Below are positions 33,895-44,051 of a stretch of 64,000 nt of DNA, piece by piece. The stretch's first letter is position 1. Each line of letters begins with the position of its first letter. The notes under the pieces were generated by a model, which ran no database searches, had not been told where the DNA came from, and saw only the letters and a list, made by a program, of their open reading frames with translations. Origin of the DNA: Corallium rubrum (lineage: Eukaryota > Cnidaria > Anthozoa > Scleralcyonacea > Coralliidae); the NCBI GenBank assembly GCA_964035015.1, contig OZ036006.1:7453216-7517215 (forward strand), given 5' to 3'. A program made the position numbers and the translations under genes.

Positions 33895-34545
33895 GGCTAG
33901 TATTAATCACAATATGGTATAGTAGGTTAATACTGCCGAAACAGAGAACGTGAGTGGTCTAACGTTTCGAGCGAAGGCCCTTCGTCAGAGAGAAACGTAA
34001 AGAGTAAAACAAACAACGAGCTTATACACGCGAGATAATCACGTGATAAAAATTAGCCAATCAGATAAAGGTAACCAAGACAAACTAATAATGAGATTAC
34101 CTGATTGGCTAATTTTTATCACGTGATTATCTCGCGTATTTTAGCTCGTAAGTCGTTGTTGTTTTACTCTTTACGTTTCTCTTAGACTTGCTCCAAGTCT
34201 GCCTCGTGTTGTTTCGAGACGGATTTGTTTCGAGATGGGTTATGTTTTGATTTAAAGGTGTACGTGTAAAGGCGGTCGGCCACGGAAGAAAAGCGGGCGA
34301 GCGTTCCGCCGCGGGATTTCGCTCGCCCGCTTTTCTTCCCGTGGCCGACCGCCTTTTATCTCGAAACAAACCCGTCTCGAAACAACAAGAGGCAGACTAA
34401 GACTTGGAGCAAGTCTACGTTTCTCTCTGACGAATGGCCTTCGCTCGAAACGTTAGACCACTCACGTTCTCTGTTTCGGCAGTATTAACCTACTATACCA
34501 TATTTCGATTGTTGTTTCAACACTGCCTAACGCAGCACACTACTT
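33895..34545. mobile_element. Large foldback element with a nested insertion
   Basis: The outer arms are inverted: GGTTAATACTGCCGAAACAG on the left and CTGTTTCGGCAGTATTAACC on the right. Next come AACGTTTCGAGCGAAGGCC, then GAGAAACGTAAAGAGTAAAAC, then GCGAGATAATCACGTGATAA with complements, meeting at a TTAGCCAATCAG/CTGATTGGCTAA centre. The right arm is interrupted by an unrelated element (34183-34415). Confidence 0.85.
34183..34415. mobile_element. Foldback element nested in the right arm, 11-bp target duplication
   Basis: The ends are GACTTGCTCCAAGTCT and AGACTTGGAGCAAGTC. The interior arms contain GGCGGTCGGCCACGG and CCGTGGCCGACCGCC plus GAAAAGCGGGCGAGCG and its complement. The flanks repeat TACGTTTCTCT (34172-34182 and 34416-34426). 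The undisturbed site is readable in the opposite arm near 33992-34010, where it occurs once. The 11-bp duplication would suit a Mutator-like element, but the class is not proven. Confidence 0.85.
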
Positions 34546-34804
34546 TTATTACACTATTTAATAGTATTAATCACAGCTGGCACATCATAGAATTGCATCC
34601 GGTATATATTCTTGGTAGATTCTAAGCATGAGGCATTTATACTTGTATAGTGACGCTTCGCTTATTTGCGACCCTCACCTTTCAGAAGTCTTCAACCAAT
34701 ATGCGCGTTTGAATCTCTTGTCAAGCTGTACCCGTCTGGGTTGCTACAGCATCAATGCCCCACTGCGCTACAGTTCGAGTGTTTATTTCACTTCATTAGA
34801 TTTG

Positions 34805-35042
34805 ATCTGCATACTGCTTTAAACAAAACCATAACACAAAATAATTTTGAAAATACTTACTAACGTTTCGTTACTACACGGAACATCATCAGAGTGATAA
34901 ATAGACATACATGAAACTAGTTTAGTTAAGACCTTCATGTATGTCTATTTATCACTCTGATGATTGTTACGTGTAGTAACGAAAGTAAATATTTTCAAAA
35001 TTATTTTGTGTTATGGTTTTGTCTAAAGCAGTATGCTGCATA
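34805..35042. repeat. Palindromic element, about 105-bp arms
   Basis: CTGCATACTGCTTTAAACAA on the left and TTGTCTAAAGCAGTATGCTG on the right. Inner arms have CAAAATAATTTTGAAAATA and AGAGTGATAAATAGACATAC with complements. One arm has TTACTACACGGAACATCATC where the other has GATGATTGTTACGTGTAGTA. Confidence 0.85.
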
Positions 35043-35425
35043 GTCCAGTTCCAGACCCATATATGCTGCAGTAATAATATTCCTTATACTAGAATTCGAT
35101 TTCAGCCTGGTTCATCCATTGCGACGATATGACCTTTTGGCTTAATAGAGAACGGTAAACAGAGAACGGTGTTTTCATCAGAAGTTTAAGATGAAGTATT
35201 TTGGAAAGATCGCCGAAGCCGTGTATGAGAAATAAAGAGAAAGTTGCTTTACTAACATGCGATGAAGGGTCTACTCCACCAACCTGAGTTACCGTATATA
35301 TGTGTTGTTGAGTACTCTGTGATGCTCACTACTCTTGTGGCAGTTTGAGCACTCTCACTTCATGCTCTCTAGATGTGCGCATTACTTACACTATCCCACA
35401 AGCAGTTGTCACTTGGTGATTGCTT

Positions 35426-35428
<3 letters not shown>

Positions 35429-35500
<72 letters not shown>

Positions 35501-35569
35501 TTCTCACATCTAGATTGTTCCAAGCTACACTGATGAACTGAGCACAGCGAAACACATGTCTGTAGATTG

Positions 35570-35622
<53 letters not shown>
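35429..35622. repeat. Two (TA)n tracts
   Basis: TATATA tracts at 35429-35494 and 35573-35622 are separated by about 80 bases of other sequence. Apparent YIYIYI frames on both strands come from these tracts. Confidence 0.95.
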
Positions 35623-35624
<2 letters not shown>

Positions 35625-35626
<2 letters not shown>

Positions 35627-35802
35627 CTAAGGATTTTTGGTGAAGAAAAATTCGAGTGTAGAATATATACATTTTAAGACCAAACCGGGACCAGTTGCGA
35701 AAAATGCAACTACACAGGCCTTCCGGCAGGAATTGAACCCACGACCTTGCGATTCTTGTGCAATGGCCAATGCTCTGACCACTGAGCCACGGAGGGCGTT
35801 GC
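35625..35802 (-). repeat. tRNA-derived SINE, minus strand
   Basis: Plus-strand GGAATTGAACCCACGACC is the complement of a B-box (GGGTTCAATTCC), and TGACCACTGAGCCAC is that of an A-box (GTGGCTCAGTGGTCA). The far end carries GTTCTAAGGATTTTTGGTGA next to (TA)n. That phrase recurs at 37096-37116 and 38569-38588, marking other tails of the same family. Confidence 0.7.
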
Positions 35803-35882
35803 CGAGAGCTTGATCGCGAGTTCTGTATATAATAAGGTGGTAATGCCAGGAGAGAATTGGGTATATTATAAGTAATATTGGG

Positions 35883-36701
35883 CATTTCACTCGATTACAT
35901 AGCATAAAGTTCAACGCATCAAAATGTAAGGTGCTAACAGTCACGCGCAAGCCAAACCCCATGGTTTACAATTATCATCTTGGTCCAGCAAAGTTAATCC
36001 GCGTTTCCGAAGAGAAAGACCTCGGTGTTACTGTTTCCGGCAAACTCACCTGGCATCACCATATATTTTCCATTGTTGCAAAATCAAACAAGATGCTAGG
36101 TCTACTCAAGAGAACATGCCTACTACTAACCGACATACGAATCAGACGGACACTATACCTAACACTTGTTCTTCCACAGTTATGTTACGCGACCCAGGTT
36201 TGGTCTCCGGCTCAAAATACATTAAAAATCAAAATTGAAAGAATACAGAGACGAGCCACCAGATGGATCTTAGGATGCAAACAAGGAGAAGTGCCCTACA
36301 ATCAGAGACTGCAGACCCTGGATTTATTACCGTTGTGCTACGACAGGGAGATCAAAGACCTAATTTTTTTCTACAAAGCTCTATACGGATACATTGACGT
36401 GAATGTCCATGAATTTGTTTCCTTTGTAAATCATGGTCGCACGCGACTCAGTCAAAATTGTCTAGCCATCAAAGTTCCACTCTGTAGGACCAACACGTAC
36501 CAAGCCTCGTTTTTTAATCGGATTGTGAAACTATGGAATCTTTCTTGCAAATCAGCTCCCTCGTCCAGTCTTGAGAGTATCTCTACATTCAAAACTTTTC
36601 TCAAACAAAGATACCAAACCTTGTTAACTACCTTTGATACAGACATGCTGTGCACATGGACACTTGCACAGGACTGTTCATGCCACAGGGCAAAACCTTG
36701 A
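35883..36701 (+). CDS. C-terminal part of a CR1/L2-like LINE reverse transcriptase ORF (5'-truncated)
   Basis: The open frame begins mid-protein and reads FNASKCKVLTVTRK, then EKDLGVTVSGKLTW, KSNKMLGLLKRTC and IERIQRRATRWIL. It ends after SFFNRIVKLWNL and TFKTFLKQRYQ. This is the standard thumb and C-terminal region of CR1/L2/Jockey-type reverse transcriptases. The catalytic FADD part and the endonuclease are absent, so the insertion is 5'-truncated, as usual for LINEs. The stop at 36699-36701 is followed by a short 3' region and a (GTT)n tract. The frame is intact over 270 codons, so the copy is fairly young. It cannot act alone. Confidence 0.9.
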   Translation, partial: HFTRLHSIKFNASKCKVLTVTRKPNPMVYNYHLGPAKLIRVSEEKDLGVTVSGKLTWHHHIFSIVAKSNKMLGLLKRTCLLLTDIRIRRTLYLTLVLPQLCYATQVWSPAQNTLKIKIERIQRRATRWILGCKQGEVPYNQRLQTLDLLPLCYDREIKDLIFFYKALYGYIDVNVHEFVSFVNHGRTRLSQNCLAIKVPLCRTNTYQASFFNRIVKLWNLSCKSAPSSSLESISTFKTFLKQRYQTLLTTFDTDMLCTWTLAQDCSCHRAKP

Positions 36702-36763
36702 GTAGCGTTTCGCGTGCTGTGATTTGTCGGACCGGTTTCTGGCTTAGATGCATTGTCATTTTG

Positions 36764-36823
36764 TTTTGTTGTTGTTGTTGTTGTCGTTGTTGTTGTCGTT
36801 GTCGTTGTTGTTGTTGTTGTTGT

Positions 36824-36891
<68 letters not shown>

Positions 36892-36893
36892 GC
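36764..36893. repeat. (GTT)n microsatellite in the LINE 3' region
   Basis: GTTGTTGTTGTT runs interrupted by a few GTC and GTTT units. Poly-Gln, poly-Leu, poly-Val and poly-Cys frames across it are artefacts. Confidence 0.95.
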
Positions 36894-37094
36894 TTCATCT
36901 TCTTTCTTTGTAGTTGTTTTTTGTTTTTTTGTTGATTGTTTTGGGGTTTTTTAGGGGGGCGCCTCGCATGGGTCTTCGTGCCCCGTTTGTGCCTTCTCCC
37001 TATTTACACTATTTTTCTCATTTTCTTATAACGTTTTCTTTATCTTATAACTTAGTCTTATTATTGTAGTATTTACTTTTGCTAATACTTTATG

Positions 37095-37210
37095 TTTCTA
37101 AGGATTTTTGGTGAAGGAATATATATATATATATATATTAAACACAACCACCGCATTCTATCGAAAGAAAACAACAACAGTAACAACAACAACAACAACA
37201 AGCAAAATTG
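37095..37210. repeat. SINE tail fragment, (TA)n and (CAA)n
   Basis: TTCTAAGGATTTTTGGTGAA followed by TATATA (37117-37140) and an ACAACAACA run (37169-37202). Confidence 0.75.
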
Positions 37211-37632
37211 CAGCTGCAGAAATAAAACCGATTGCCCCTTGAAAGGAAACTGCATAGGTGTAGAACATAAAAATAATCACTGCATCAAAGTGTAAATTCT
37301 CCTTACTCTTCATAATGGCGTATTATGGCGTATCCTACACCTTGCCGTGTTTCCATAAAGTTATAGAAACAGGGCTTTCAACCAATCGCTGCGCTTGTTT
37401 TCAAAATGTTATTTCATAAACTATGATGTGCGTGTGTGTATACGTGTGTGAAATACGAATGACGCAATTTCAACAGGAAAAAAATGTGTTTAGGCATTTT
37501 TCCAGTTAAATGACGTCTTTCGTGTTTCTATCACAGTACAGAGCCACGCAAGCGACTTCAGTTCTATTTGTTAAATATAATAACATATAGATATAGTTAG
37601 AGATGTATATGTATATATGTATGTATGTAAGT

Positions 37633-37787
37633 AAAATTTGTTCTCAAGCTTTATACTCAGAAAAATGTCTGAGTATCCCTGACGGGATTCGAACCCGCGA
37701 CCTTCTGATTATCAGAAGCTCGTGGGTTCGAATCCCGTCAGGGTACTCAGACATTTTTCTGAGTATAAATCTTGAGAACAAATTTTG
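37633..37787. repeat. Palindrome of two head-to-head tRNA-like halves
   Basis: The left arm carries GGGATTCGAACCCGCGACC and the right arm carries GTGGGTTCGAATCCCG, so each strand has a tRNA T-arm/B-box. The outer arms AAATTTGTTCTCAAG and ACTCAGAAAAATGTCTGAGT are also mirrored. There is no D-arm or acceptor stem, so this is not a tRNA gene. It is best read as two inverted SINE fragments. Confidence 0.8.
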
Positions 37788-37817
37788 CTCACATTACACC
37801 AAGCTACAATTTCAACT

Positions 37818-37818
<1 letters not shown>

Positions 37819-37893
<75 letters not shown>
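37819..37893. repeat. (TA)n-(CA)n microsatellite
   Basis: About 60 bases of TATATA followed by ACACACACACAC. Confidence 0.95.
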
Positions 37894-37939
37894 ATAAACA
37901 GAAAGTCAACTTTCTTCAAAGTTCCACGGGTTTTATAGA

Positions 37940-38045
37940 TCATCAGACAGGAACAGTTTACAAAAATCTTCCGTTTATTGGCGTTTCGGGGGTGCAGCCC
38001 CGAAACGTCAATAAAGATTTTTGTAAACTGTTCCTCTCTGATGAT
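37940..38045. repeat. Palindrome with CGTTTCGGGG arms
   Basis: CAGGAACAGTTTACAAAAAT and CGTTTCGGGG on the left, CCCCGAAACG and ATTTTTGTAAACTGTTCCT on the right, with a GTGCAG loop. It is followed by (GAT)n and (TA)n to 38103. Confidence 0.8.
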
Positions 38046-38064
38046 GATGATGATGATGATGATG

Positions 38065-38103
<39 letters not shown>

Positions 38104-38124
38104 TTAAAAAAATTGAACGTTGAC

Positions 38125-38170
38125 AGACAACTGAAAAAGTTTCACTTTAGTTAAAGTGAAACTTTTTCAG
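38125..38170. repeat. Short perfect hairpin
   Basis: CTGAAAAAGTTTCACTTTA and TAAAGTGAAACTTTTTCAG with almost no loop. Confidence 0.8.
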
Positions 38171-38294
38171 ATGCCTGATGATCGCTTAACGCGTGAAACT
38201 CGGAGTAGCAACGACAACGTTCATTTTTTAAAATAAAGTCTATGTTGCTCTACCTTCAAAAGTATCGAGCAATTAAACACGAGTACTTTAACTA

Positions 38295-38301
38295 TTATAT
38301 A

Positions 38302-38353
<52 letters not shown>

Positions 38354-38464
38354 GTAGCGTGCTGCGTAGGCAGTGTAGAAACAACAATCGAAATATAGTA
38401 AGGTTAGATATACTACCGAAACAGAGAACGTAGGAGTCTAAGGGCCTTCACTCGAACCGTCGAT

Positions 38465-38535
<71 letters not shown>

Positions 38536-38603
38536 ATAATGGGCATTTCACTCGATTACATAGCATGTTCTAAGGATTTTGGGTGAAGGAAAATTCGAGT
38601 GTA

Positions 38604-38690
<87 letters not shown>
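38295..38690. repeat. Microsatellite cluster with repeat fragments
   Basis: (AAT)n at 38309-38350, a copy of the GTAGGCAGTGTAGAAACAAC repeat at 38350-38440, (TA)n at 38465-38531, the phrase GGGCATTTCACTCGATTACA shared with the LINE start (35880), a SINE tail phrase at 38569, and (TA)n/(CATATA)n at 38608-38690. Confidence 0.8.
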
Positions 38691-38734
38691 CGCTTGTTGA
38701 AAAAAATTCTGAACAAAATCAATATATATATCAG

Positions 38735-39062
38735 CCGGACTGGAAAGTTTGTACTTCGCGACGGATATATCCGTCGCGAGATTTTCAGACCTAATTTATG
38801 CGGCCGCGAAATCGTGAAGAAAATTGGCCGCGGCCGCGAAAATCATGAAGAAAATTGGCCGCGGCCGCGAAAATCATGAAGAAAATCGGTCGCGACCGTG
38901 AAATTGCGAGAAAAAATCCGCGCGACCGCGCATTGGGAGCAAATTTCGCGACATGCCCGCGCAAAATCCACGATCTGCCCGCGAAAATTCCACGATCTGC
39001 CCGCGAAAATGGCGGCCAAAATTTGATCTCCGCCGCGAAATTTGCAAACTTTCCAGTCTGGT
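38735..39062. mobile_element. GC-rich TIR element with GGCCGCGGCCGCG repeats
   Basis: The ends CCGGACTGGAAAGTTTG and CAAACTTTCCAGTCTGG are inverted, with TATATA-like sequence on both sides. The interior contains repeated units of GGCCGCGGCCGCG plus AAAATCATGAAGAAAATTG. It then has a CGCGAAAATCCACGATCTGC pair and an inner CGCGACGGATATATCCGTCG palindrome. It is strikingly CpG-rich compared with its surroundings. No credible protein. Confidence 0.75.
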
Positions 39063-39223
39063 ATATATGTACATACATGTGTATATTGTATTTTGTTAAA
39101 CTGCTGTTGAAAGAAGCTTTTTATTATACAATATACAATACAGATAAAATAGTGTCCTAAAGATCTGTTGTAGTGATGAAAAAAGCTCCTGTCCATAACT
39201 CTATGATATGAAAACCAATACAG

Positions 39224-39225
<2 letters not shown>

Positions 39226-39282
<57 letters not shown>
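39226..39282. repeat. (TA)n tract
   Basis: About 57 bases of TATATA. Confidence 0.95.
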
Positions 39283-39283
<1 letters not shown>

Positions 39284-39289
39284 CATCAT

Positions 39290-40380
39290 AATATAAGCAG
39301 GTCGATATTAATGTCTAAGCAATGACGAAAAGAGAAGCAATATTCTACAATTACTTACCTAATAAACACAGGAGTCAGCCGATCTTGAACAAGAGTTTTC
39401 AGAGCTTCGTAAGACGTCTTTCACTCTGAAACTGCGCAAAGGTATAAAGATACCGGAACACGAAACTCAAGCCGCGAACTAGCTGAAACTCTAGAAAAGA
39501 GGAAGTGTTTTTTTCCCGCTTAATGGATAAACATCATATTCATAAATGGTCGTGGAGTAAATATTCTTTTATGTACATATAAATTAGTCCCTCTTAACTT
39601 GTTTTCATGTACAAAACTCAAAAGTATCTTTATACTCTAAACACAGGATAACCTGATGAAAGGCTCCACTTAAAACGTCCCTTTCTGAGTATTTCGTTGC
39701 TTGAAATATCGGCAGTTTAGCAACTTTCCCTCGCTTTGCTGTTTTGAAATGGGCTAGTATATACTGGTTTAAGCATTATATTACTAAACTGAATGAGGAA
39801 ATGAAATTCAGTTTCTATTTAGAACACTTCTAGCACTTTTAGTTTCGATCCATGTGTGTGAAAATAATATTCATTTCAGGAAGTTTTCCATCTTGTTTAA
39901 TTCTTTTCAATGGTTGAGTATAAAGACCTACACTGACACACAGTTGAGCTTGGATTGGAGATAGATAGTTTTATTTAAAAGTTTGATCATTGAAATTTTC
40001 CAAGGAAAATTCAAAACGTTGTCATGTGAGAATTTGAATGTTGTCATGGGCAAATTTAGACTTTCTCAGAGTCCTTTTCAATCATTTTTGACCTTTCGAC
40101 ATTTTTGACCAATTTAAAAGTTTGGGCAATGCCTTAATTTCTATTAGTCAAAATTCGCAAACATTCAAATTTCCCATGGATGTCAACATGGCCGACAATA
40201 AAATACATCATTAACCAGTTTTATGTGACCTAAAGAACATAACAATGGAAACCTGTCAAATTGTGAAACCATCAAACTTTTCAATAAAACTTCCGGTCTC
40301 GAAGCTCAACTGAAAATCGCAGTATTTATATGTTTAAACAAAATAATCGTTTAATTGTGCCTCGTTCTTACACGTCGTTA
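39290..40380. other. No gene seen
   Basis: AT-rich, apparently low in repeats. No exon with a recognisable motif on either strand. Confidence 0.4.
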
Positions 40381-40383
40381 GAA

Positions 40384-40736
40384 TCGGGAATTTTTCCTTT
40401 CCCAGATCGTCTGGGATGGTTACGACAAGTGTCCATGAGCATGGTTGAAGTAACGTCCCAGACAGTCGCCGATCTGATCGGAAGCATCGCAAGAATCGGA
40501 ATCATTTCTATTTGGAAAATGCATCCCAGACGGTCGCCGACGATCGGGGATTCTTAGGACTAGTTATGACATGTGTGAACACTGAAGAACACTGAAACCA
40601 CTCGTCTGGGGCGATAGGGGACAGAAAAAATCCCCGATTCTTACGACAAGTCACGACAGGTGTGAACGTAGCTGTTGTAAGAATCGCCGACAGTCGGGGA
40701 TAGAACTGTCCTCGATTCTTACGACAAGAGAGAACT
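40384..40736. repeat. Foldback-like repeat with GTCGCCGACGATCGGGGATT phrases
   Basis: The motifs CGGGGATTCTTACGAC / GTCGTAAGAATCCCCG and CCCAGACGGTCGCC / CGTCTGGG occur four or more times in both orientations. The ends read GAATCGGGAATTTTTCC and CCTCGATTCTTACGAC. It is probably a palindromic DNA element; exact borders are unclear. Confidence 0.55.
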
Positions 40737-40800
40737 ATAGGCTTCAATGTCGCGTATAGAAAAGAGTGTTGAATTGAACCTGACTAATTCATTTGATCAT

Positions 40801-40996
40801 AGTCAATCGAGATATGGTCTGGAAACTCGGCAAACTTCAAAGCGCCTATAATGAGCTGGGATTTTATGTTGAACCGTACCTTACACCGTGCACAACCTTT
40901 GTATTACGTTTATTAATATTTAAATAGTACGGTTGAGTGATTGAACCGAAACGTTGCTATTGGACAACTCGTCATTATACTAAAATACAATGTGTT
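40801..40996. repeat. Dispersed repeat, copy 2 (pairs with 62-256)
   Basis: Matches 62-256 in the same orientation. Its first 40 bases (AGTCAATCGAGATATGGTCT and on) are also the reverse complement of about 41056-41093, so a further inverted pair surrounds the 5' piece of the plus-strand gene. Confidence 0.65.
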
Positions 40997-41021
40997 CAGT
41001 GACCGTGCACCGTGCACAAAA

Positions 41022-41165
41022 ATGCATAAAGGCGAACAAAAAGATACACCAAAGACTTTAGCTGAGTTTCCAGACCATATCTCGATTGACTATGATTTGA
41101 TAAAAGACATTGAACAACTTCCTGTTTTGAATTTAACTGATGTTTATACTAAGGAGGCTTCTGAT
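41022..41165 (+). CDS. Probable 5' piece of the plus-strand uncharacterised gene, cut off by an insertion
   Basis: 48 codons from the ATG at 41022 (MHKGEQKDTPKTLAEF, then LIKDIEQLPVLNLTDV, ending in KEASD). The frame continues into the inserted sequence and soon stops. If 41166-41606 is left out, the frame runs straight on into 41607 without a shift: 441 bases, 147 codons. The acidic, hydrophilic character also fits the downstream piece. That the two pieces were one gene is inference. Confidence 0.5.
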
Positions 41166-41244
41166 TGGTTTAGGCCAATCAGAAGCCTCCTTAGTATAAA
41201 CATCAGCTAAATTCAAAACAGGAAGTTGTTCAATGTCTTTTATC
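41099..41244. repeat. Palindrome with 70-bp arms
   Basis: 41099-41168 and 41175-41244 are reverse complements at 69 of 70 positions, with a six-base loop (TTTAGG). The right arm is also present at 51625-51694. The left arm is coding for the piece at 41022-41165. If 41099-41168 and 51625-51694 are terminal inverted repeats, they bound about 10.6 kb containing both genes of this region. No target duplication was found at either outer border. Confidence 0.85.
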
Positions 41245-41605
41245 CGTTTGCACTAGAGCAAAAGTATCCGGATTCACATTGTTTTTCATCCTCATAGGAA
41301 TAAAAGAATAGGTACACAATGCGTACATGCGGATACTGGTATTTATTTGGCTTGAGAGTTTAAGATAACTTATTGTGGATTGTAAATTCAATTTCATGCA
41401 AACATACCAAAACATACTGAAAATACTAGAGAATCTTATGACAAGCCCCAACCCTAATCTTAACTCTAATCTTAAAATGACAATCTTAGGTGGTAAACAA
41501 TCAATGCTAATCGCATTGTTAAAAGAATGTGATGATACATCGCTTTCCTTCTAGTCTTTACTCTGGTATTAGGGGCGTCAGAAGCGGGGGGGAGGGGGTT
41601 GGGGC
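41166..41605. repeat. 440-bp direct repeat, copy 1 (identical to 51616-52055)
   Basis: Comparing the two stretches line by line, I find no difference over 440 bases. The copies are 10,450 bp apart in the same orientation. Copy 1 begins at the centre of the palindrome and ends in a G-rich run just before the open part of the plus-strand gene. Copy 2 covers the region directly upstream of the transposase TATA box. It supplies the apparent ATG (41529) and 26 false N-terminal residues to the frame at 41607. Confidence 0.9.
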
Positions 41606-41606
41606 C

Positions 41607-43265
41607 GACGACTTTGAGGACGAATTATTCGCCGAAGAAGAAGATTCCTTGCTAGCTGAACCTAACCTGGAAATTCCAGCGGACTTAAACTGGATTTATT
41701 CTGAAAACGGTCAAGCGTTCTTTCACAAAGTCCTTAAGACTGTTGGTGTGCCAGAGAGTGAAACAATCGAGTCCAGTGCCGCTAGAATAATTTTATCGCA
41801 AACTGGGCAAAACATTGAAGTCTCCACTGACTTTTTGAAGCAGATATCAACTTGTTTCCTGGTGTGTTATCACAACGTTCAACAAATAAAATGTTCAAAA
41901 AAGAAGACGATGAATCTTGAAAGAAGCTTTACGACTCTTCGTGATAATTTATCGATAAAGGAAAAGTGGTTTTGTCTTTTACGTTCGTGTGGTTTGCAAA
42001 CTTCTGATGGGACAAATATTCTTTTAAACCATGTTTTACAACACTTTTGGAGCTGTTTAGTTTCACAGAAATCACATGAATTTATTAGTGAACACAGTGA
42101 AGTATTGAATTTTTCTATAAACACTCCCAGTTCTTCCAGTCCTACTCAGCCTATAAATATTGAAGATATTGAAGTTCAATCTATCAAAGAGCATGCTGGT
42201 TGGGTCTGTAAACGGGTAAGAGAGGCATTTAATAGTGGACCAGAAATATACAAAATTCCGATATCAAAAACCAACACTACTTTGGTAGAAGTGGATAAGC
42301 AGTTTATACTCTCGTTAATTAAACGTTTGGGGCATGATGTTTTGATCCAACCTGGAAAATTTTTATTTATTGCAATACCTGAAGTTGTGGAAGTTTTTAT
42401 ATACCTTCATAATACTGTTGAAAGAATTGTCAAAGATGGACTTGGAACACATGCTGACAAAGATATTCTGAAGAAATGTTTGAAACTATTAAGTGAAGAT
42501 ATTCATCTACGTAAAATGTGGTATAAAGTTCTGGGTGATGAAGTTAATGAACATCTTAAGTCTGGTTCTGTATTGTTGTTACAGAGAACTGTTGCAATGT
42601 TTTTGAAATCTAAACAACAAATCATCAGAGAACAACTCCAACTGAAACCAAACAAACAAAGCTCATCATTACGGCAGTCCTTAAGTAAGAAACAGAAACC
42701 AATGGAAAAGAAGCAGCTGAGCAAAAGTGATGAATATGTGATAGCTTTTCGGCAGAATCCAATGGACGTATCTCAAGTAATGGAATTTTTGACCAATGTC
42801 TTTGAAATACCATCGCAAGCTCCTGTTATTCTCAAGAAATTACATGGACAAGAACTTACTGCTATCTTACTGTCACTGGGCTTGCCTGGGTTAAATGGGA
42901 AAGGGAAACAACACCAAATTGAAAAATTGGTAAAACATAATGCTGATAGAAAACATTGGAATATCATTTTCCCTGACAAGGTAAGCCCTTTGTACTATTT
43001 TGCAATTAAGAGTAAATATTCTGTTATAATATTGTTATTCCAAATCATGAATAAAAACTTTATCTGAAGCTCAATTTTTTTATCAATAAACTGACCAAAC
43101 TTTATTTCTTCTGTCAATTTGGTAGTATTTCACCCTGTATCAGGTCACTATAAAATGAATTTTATGGTGCCCAACCTCTTTAAACCCCATATTTCCCAGC
43201 TTGGCAACTTAATACATGCCTTGCATCTTTTGTTTTTCTTTTAGCTGAAGGGAAATAAAAAATAA
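41607..43265 (+). CDS. Uncharacterised acidic protein, two exons, convergent with the transposase
   Basis: Exon 1 is open from the 440-bp repeat to a GACAAG|GTAAGC donor at 42980. The short last exon 43245-43265 follows a TTTTTCTTTTAG acceptor and adds LKGNKK then a stop, in phase. The frame after 42980 is intron read-through. From 41607 it encodes about 464 residues: an acidic start (DDFEDELFAEEED), helical regions with no family I recognise, a basic stretch (KKQKPMEKKQLSK), and a C-terminal helix-rich GLPGLNGKGKQHQIEKLV segment that resembles a SAP-type DNA-binding helix pair. An AATAAA overlaps the 3' end. The true start is lost or lies at 41022. The position suggests it may be an accessory gene of a P-like transposon; a host gene is the alternative. 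Confidence 0.7.
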
Positions 43266-43921
43266 GCATTGTTCCATAAGTATATGATCTACTTTACCTT
43301 GGTGGTATACAGAAAAGGATACCAATATATACCTATCGAACTGTATGTACCAATATTTTTAGGAATACTACTGTACCTACACTTACAAAGTGTTATGAAG
43401 TGGAGTGAGAGAGATTAATTGATAAACTGGAAGGAAAAAACCCATTTAACCTACATTGTTGCATTCAGTGAACATCTGGAAAACTGGAAAACATGACATG
43501 CTGGAACTTCTGAACAAACAGAAGTTTAGTTTTAATACCTCTCAGTAAACTAACTCTTCTAAATATCGTGTAGATAGGGTTTCTTTCTTCAGGTGTTGTC
43601 ACATACTTTGGCTTGCTTTTGTATTTAGTGTGTCTGATGATGGTTTTGCAATAAAACCAAAATATTGCAGTTTATTATCCAACTGGACTGATGAATACTG
43701 TCCAAATAATGCTAGAAATGAGTACAAATATACTGCGATATTTGTGTAGTTATTTGTATAGTAGAAAACCGGTTTGACAGATCGGCTGTTAGCCAATCAA
43801 ATTCATTACATGGGAGACTACTTCATGTATGCCAATTATTTTATCTTGATGTTATGTCACACTTCCCTGACTTCCCTGACCCTTTTACTTTTAGAGTTTT
43901 CTTTTTCCATAAAAATTCGTT

Positions 43922-44051
43922 GGATAATAAATCTCTTATTAGATGTTTTGGTGTGTGGTATCGCTGTATATTTTTACTTGTTGCAGCACAACTCATAAAA
44001 AATACAGCGATACTACACATCAGAACGTCTAATAAGATATATTTATCCTTG
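43922..44051. repeat. Palindromic element
   Basis: CTCTTATTAGATGTTTTGGT and TATCGCTGTAT on the left match ATACAGCGATA and CAGAACGTCTAATAAGATA on the right with a few mismatches. Confidence 0.75.

Noticed and set aside
36452..36954. Poly-Gln, poly-Val and poly-Cys frames
   Set aside because: They come from the (GTT)n tract in the LINE 3' region; the flanking residues are LINE antisense.
38791..39289. Arg-rich frames on both strands
   Set aside because: They are translations of the CpG-rich TIR element and an adjacent (TA)n tract.
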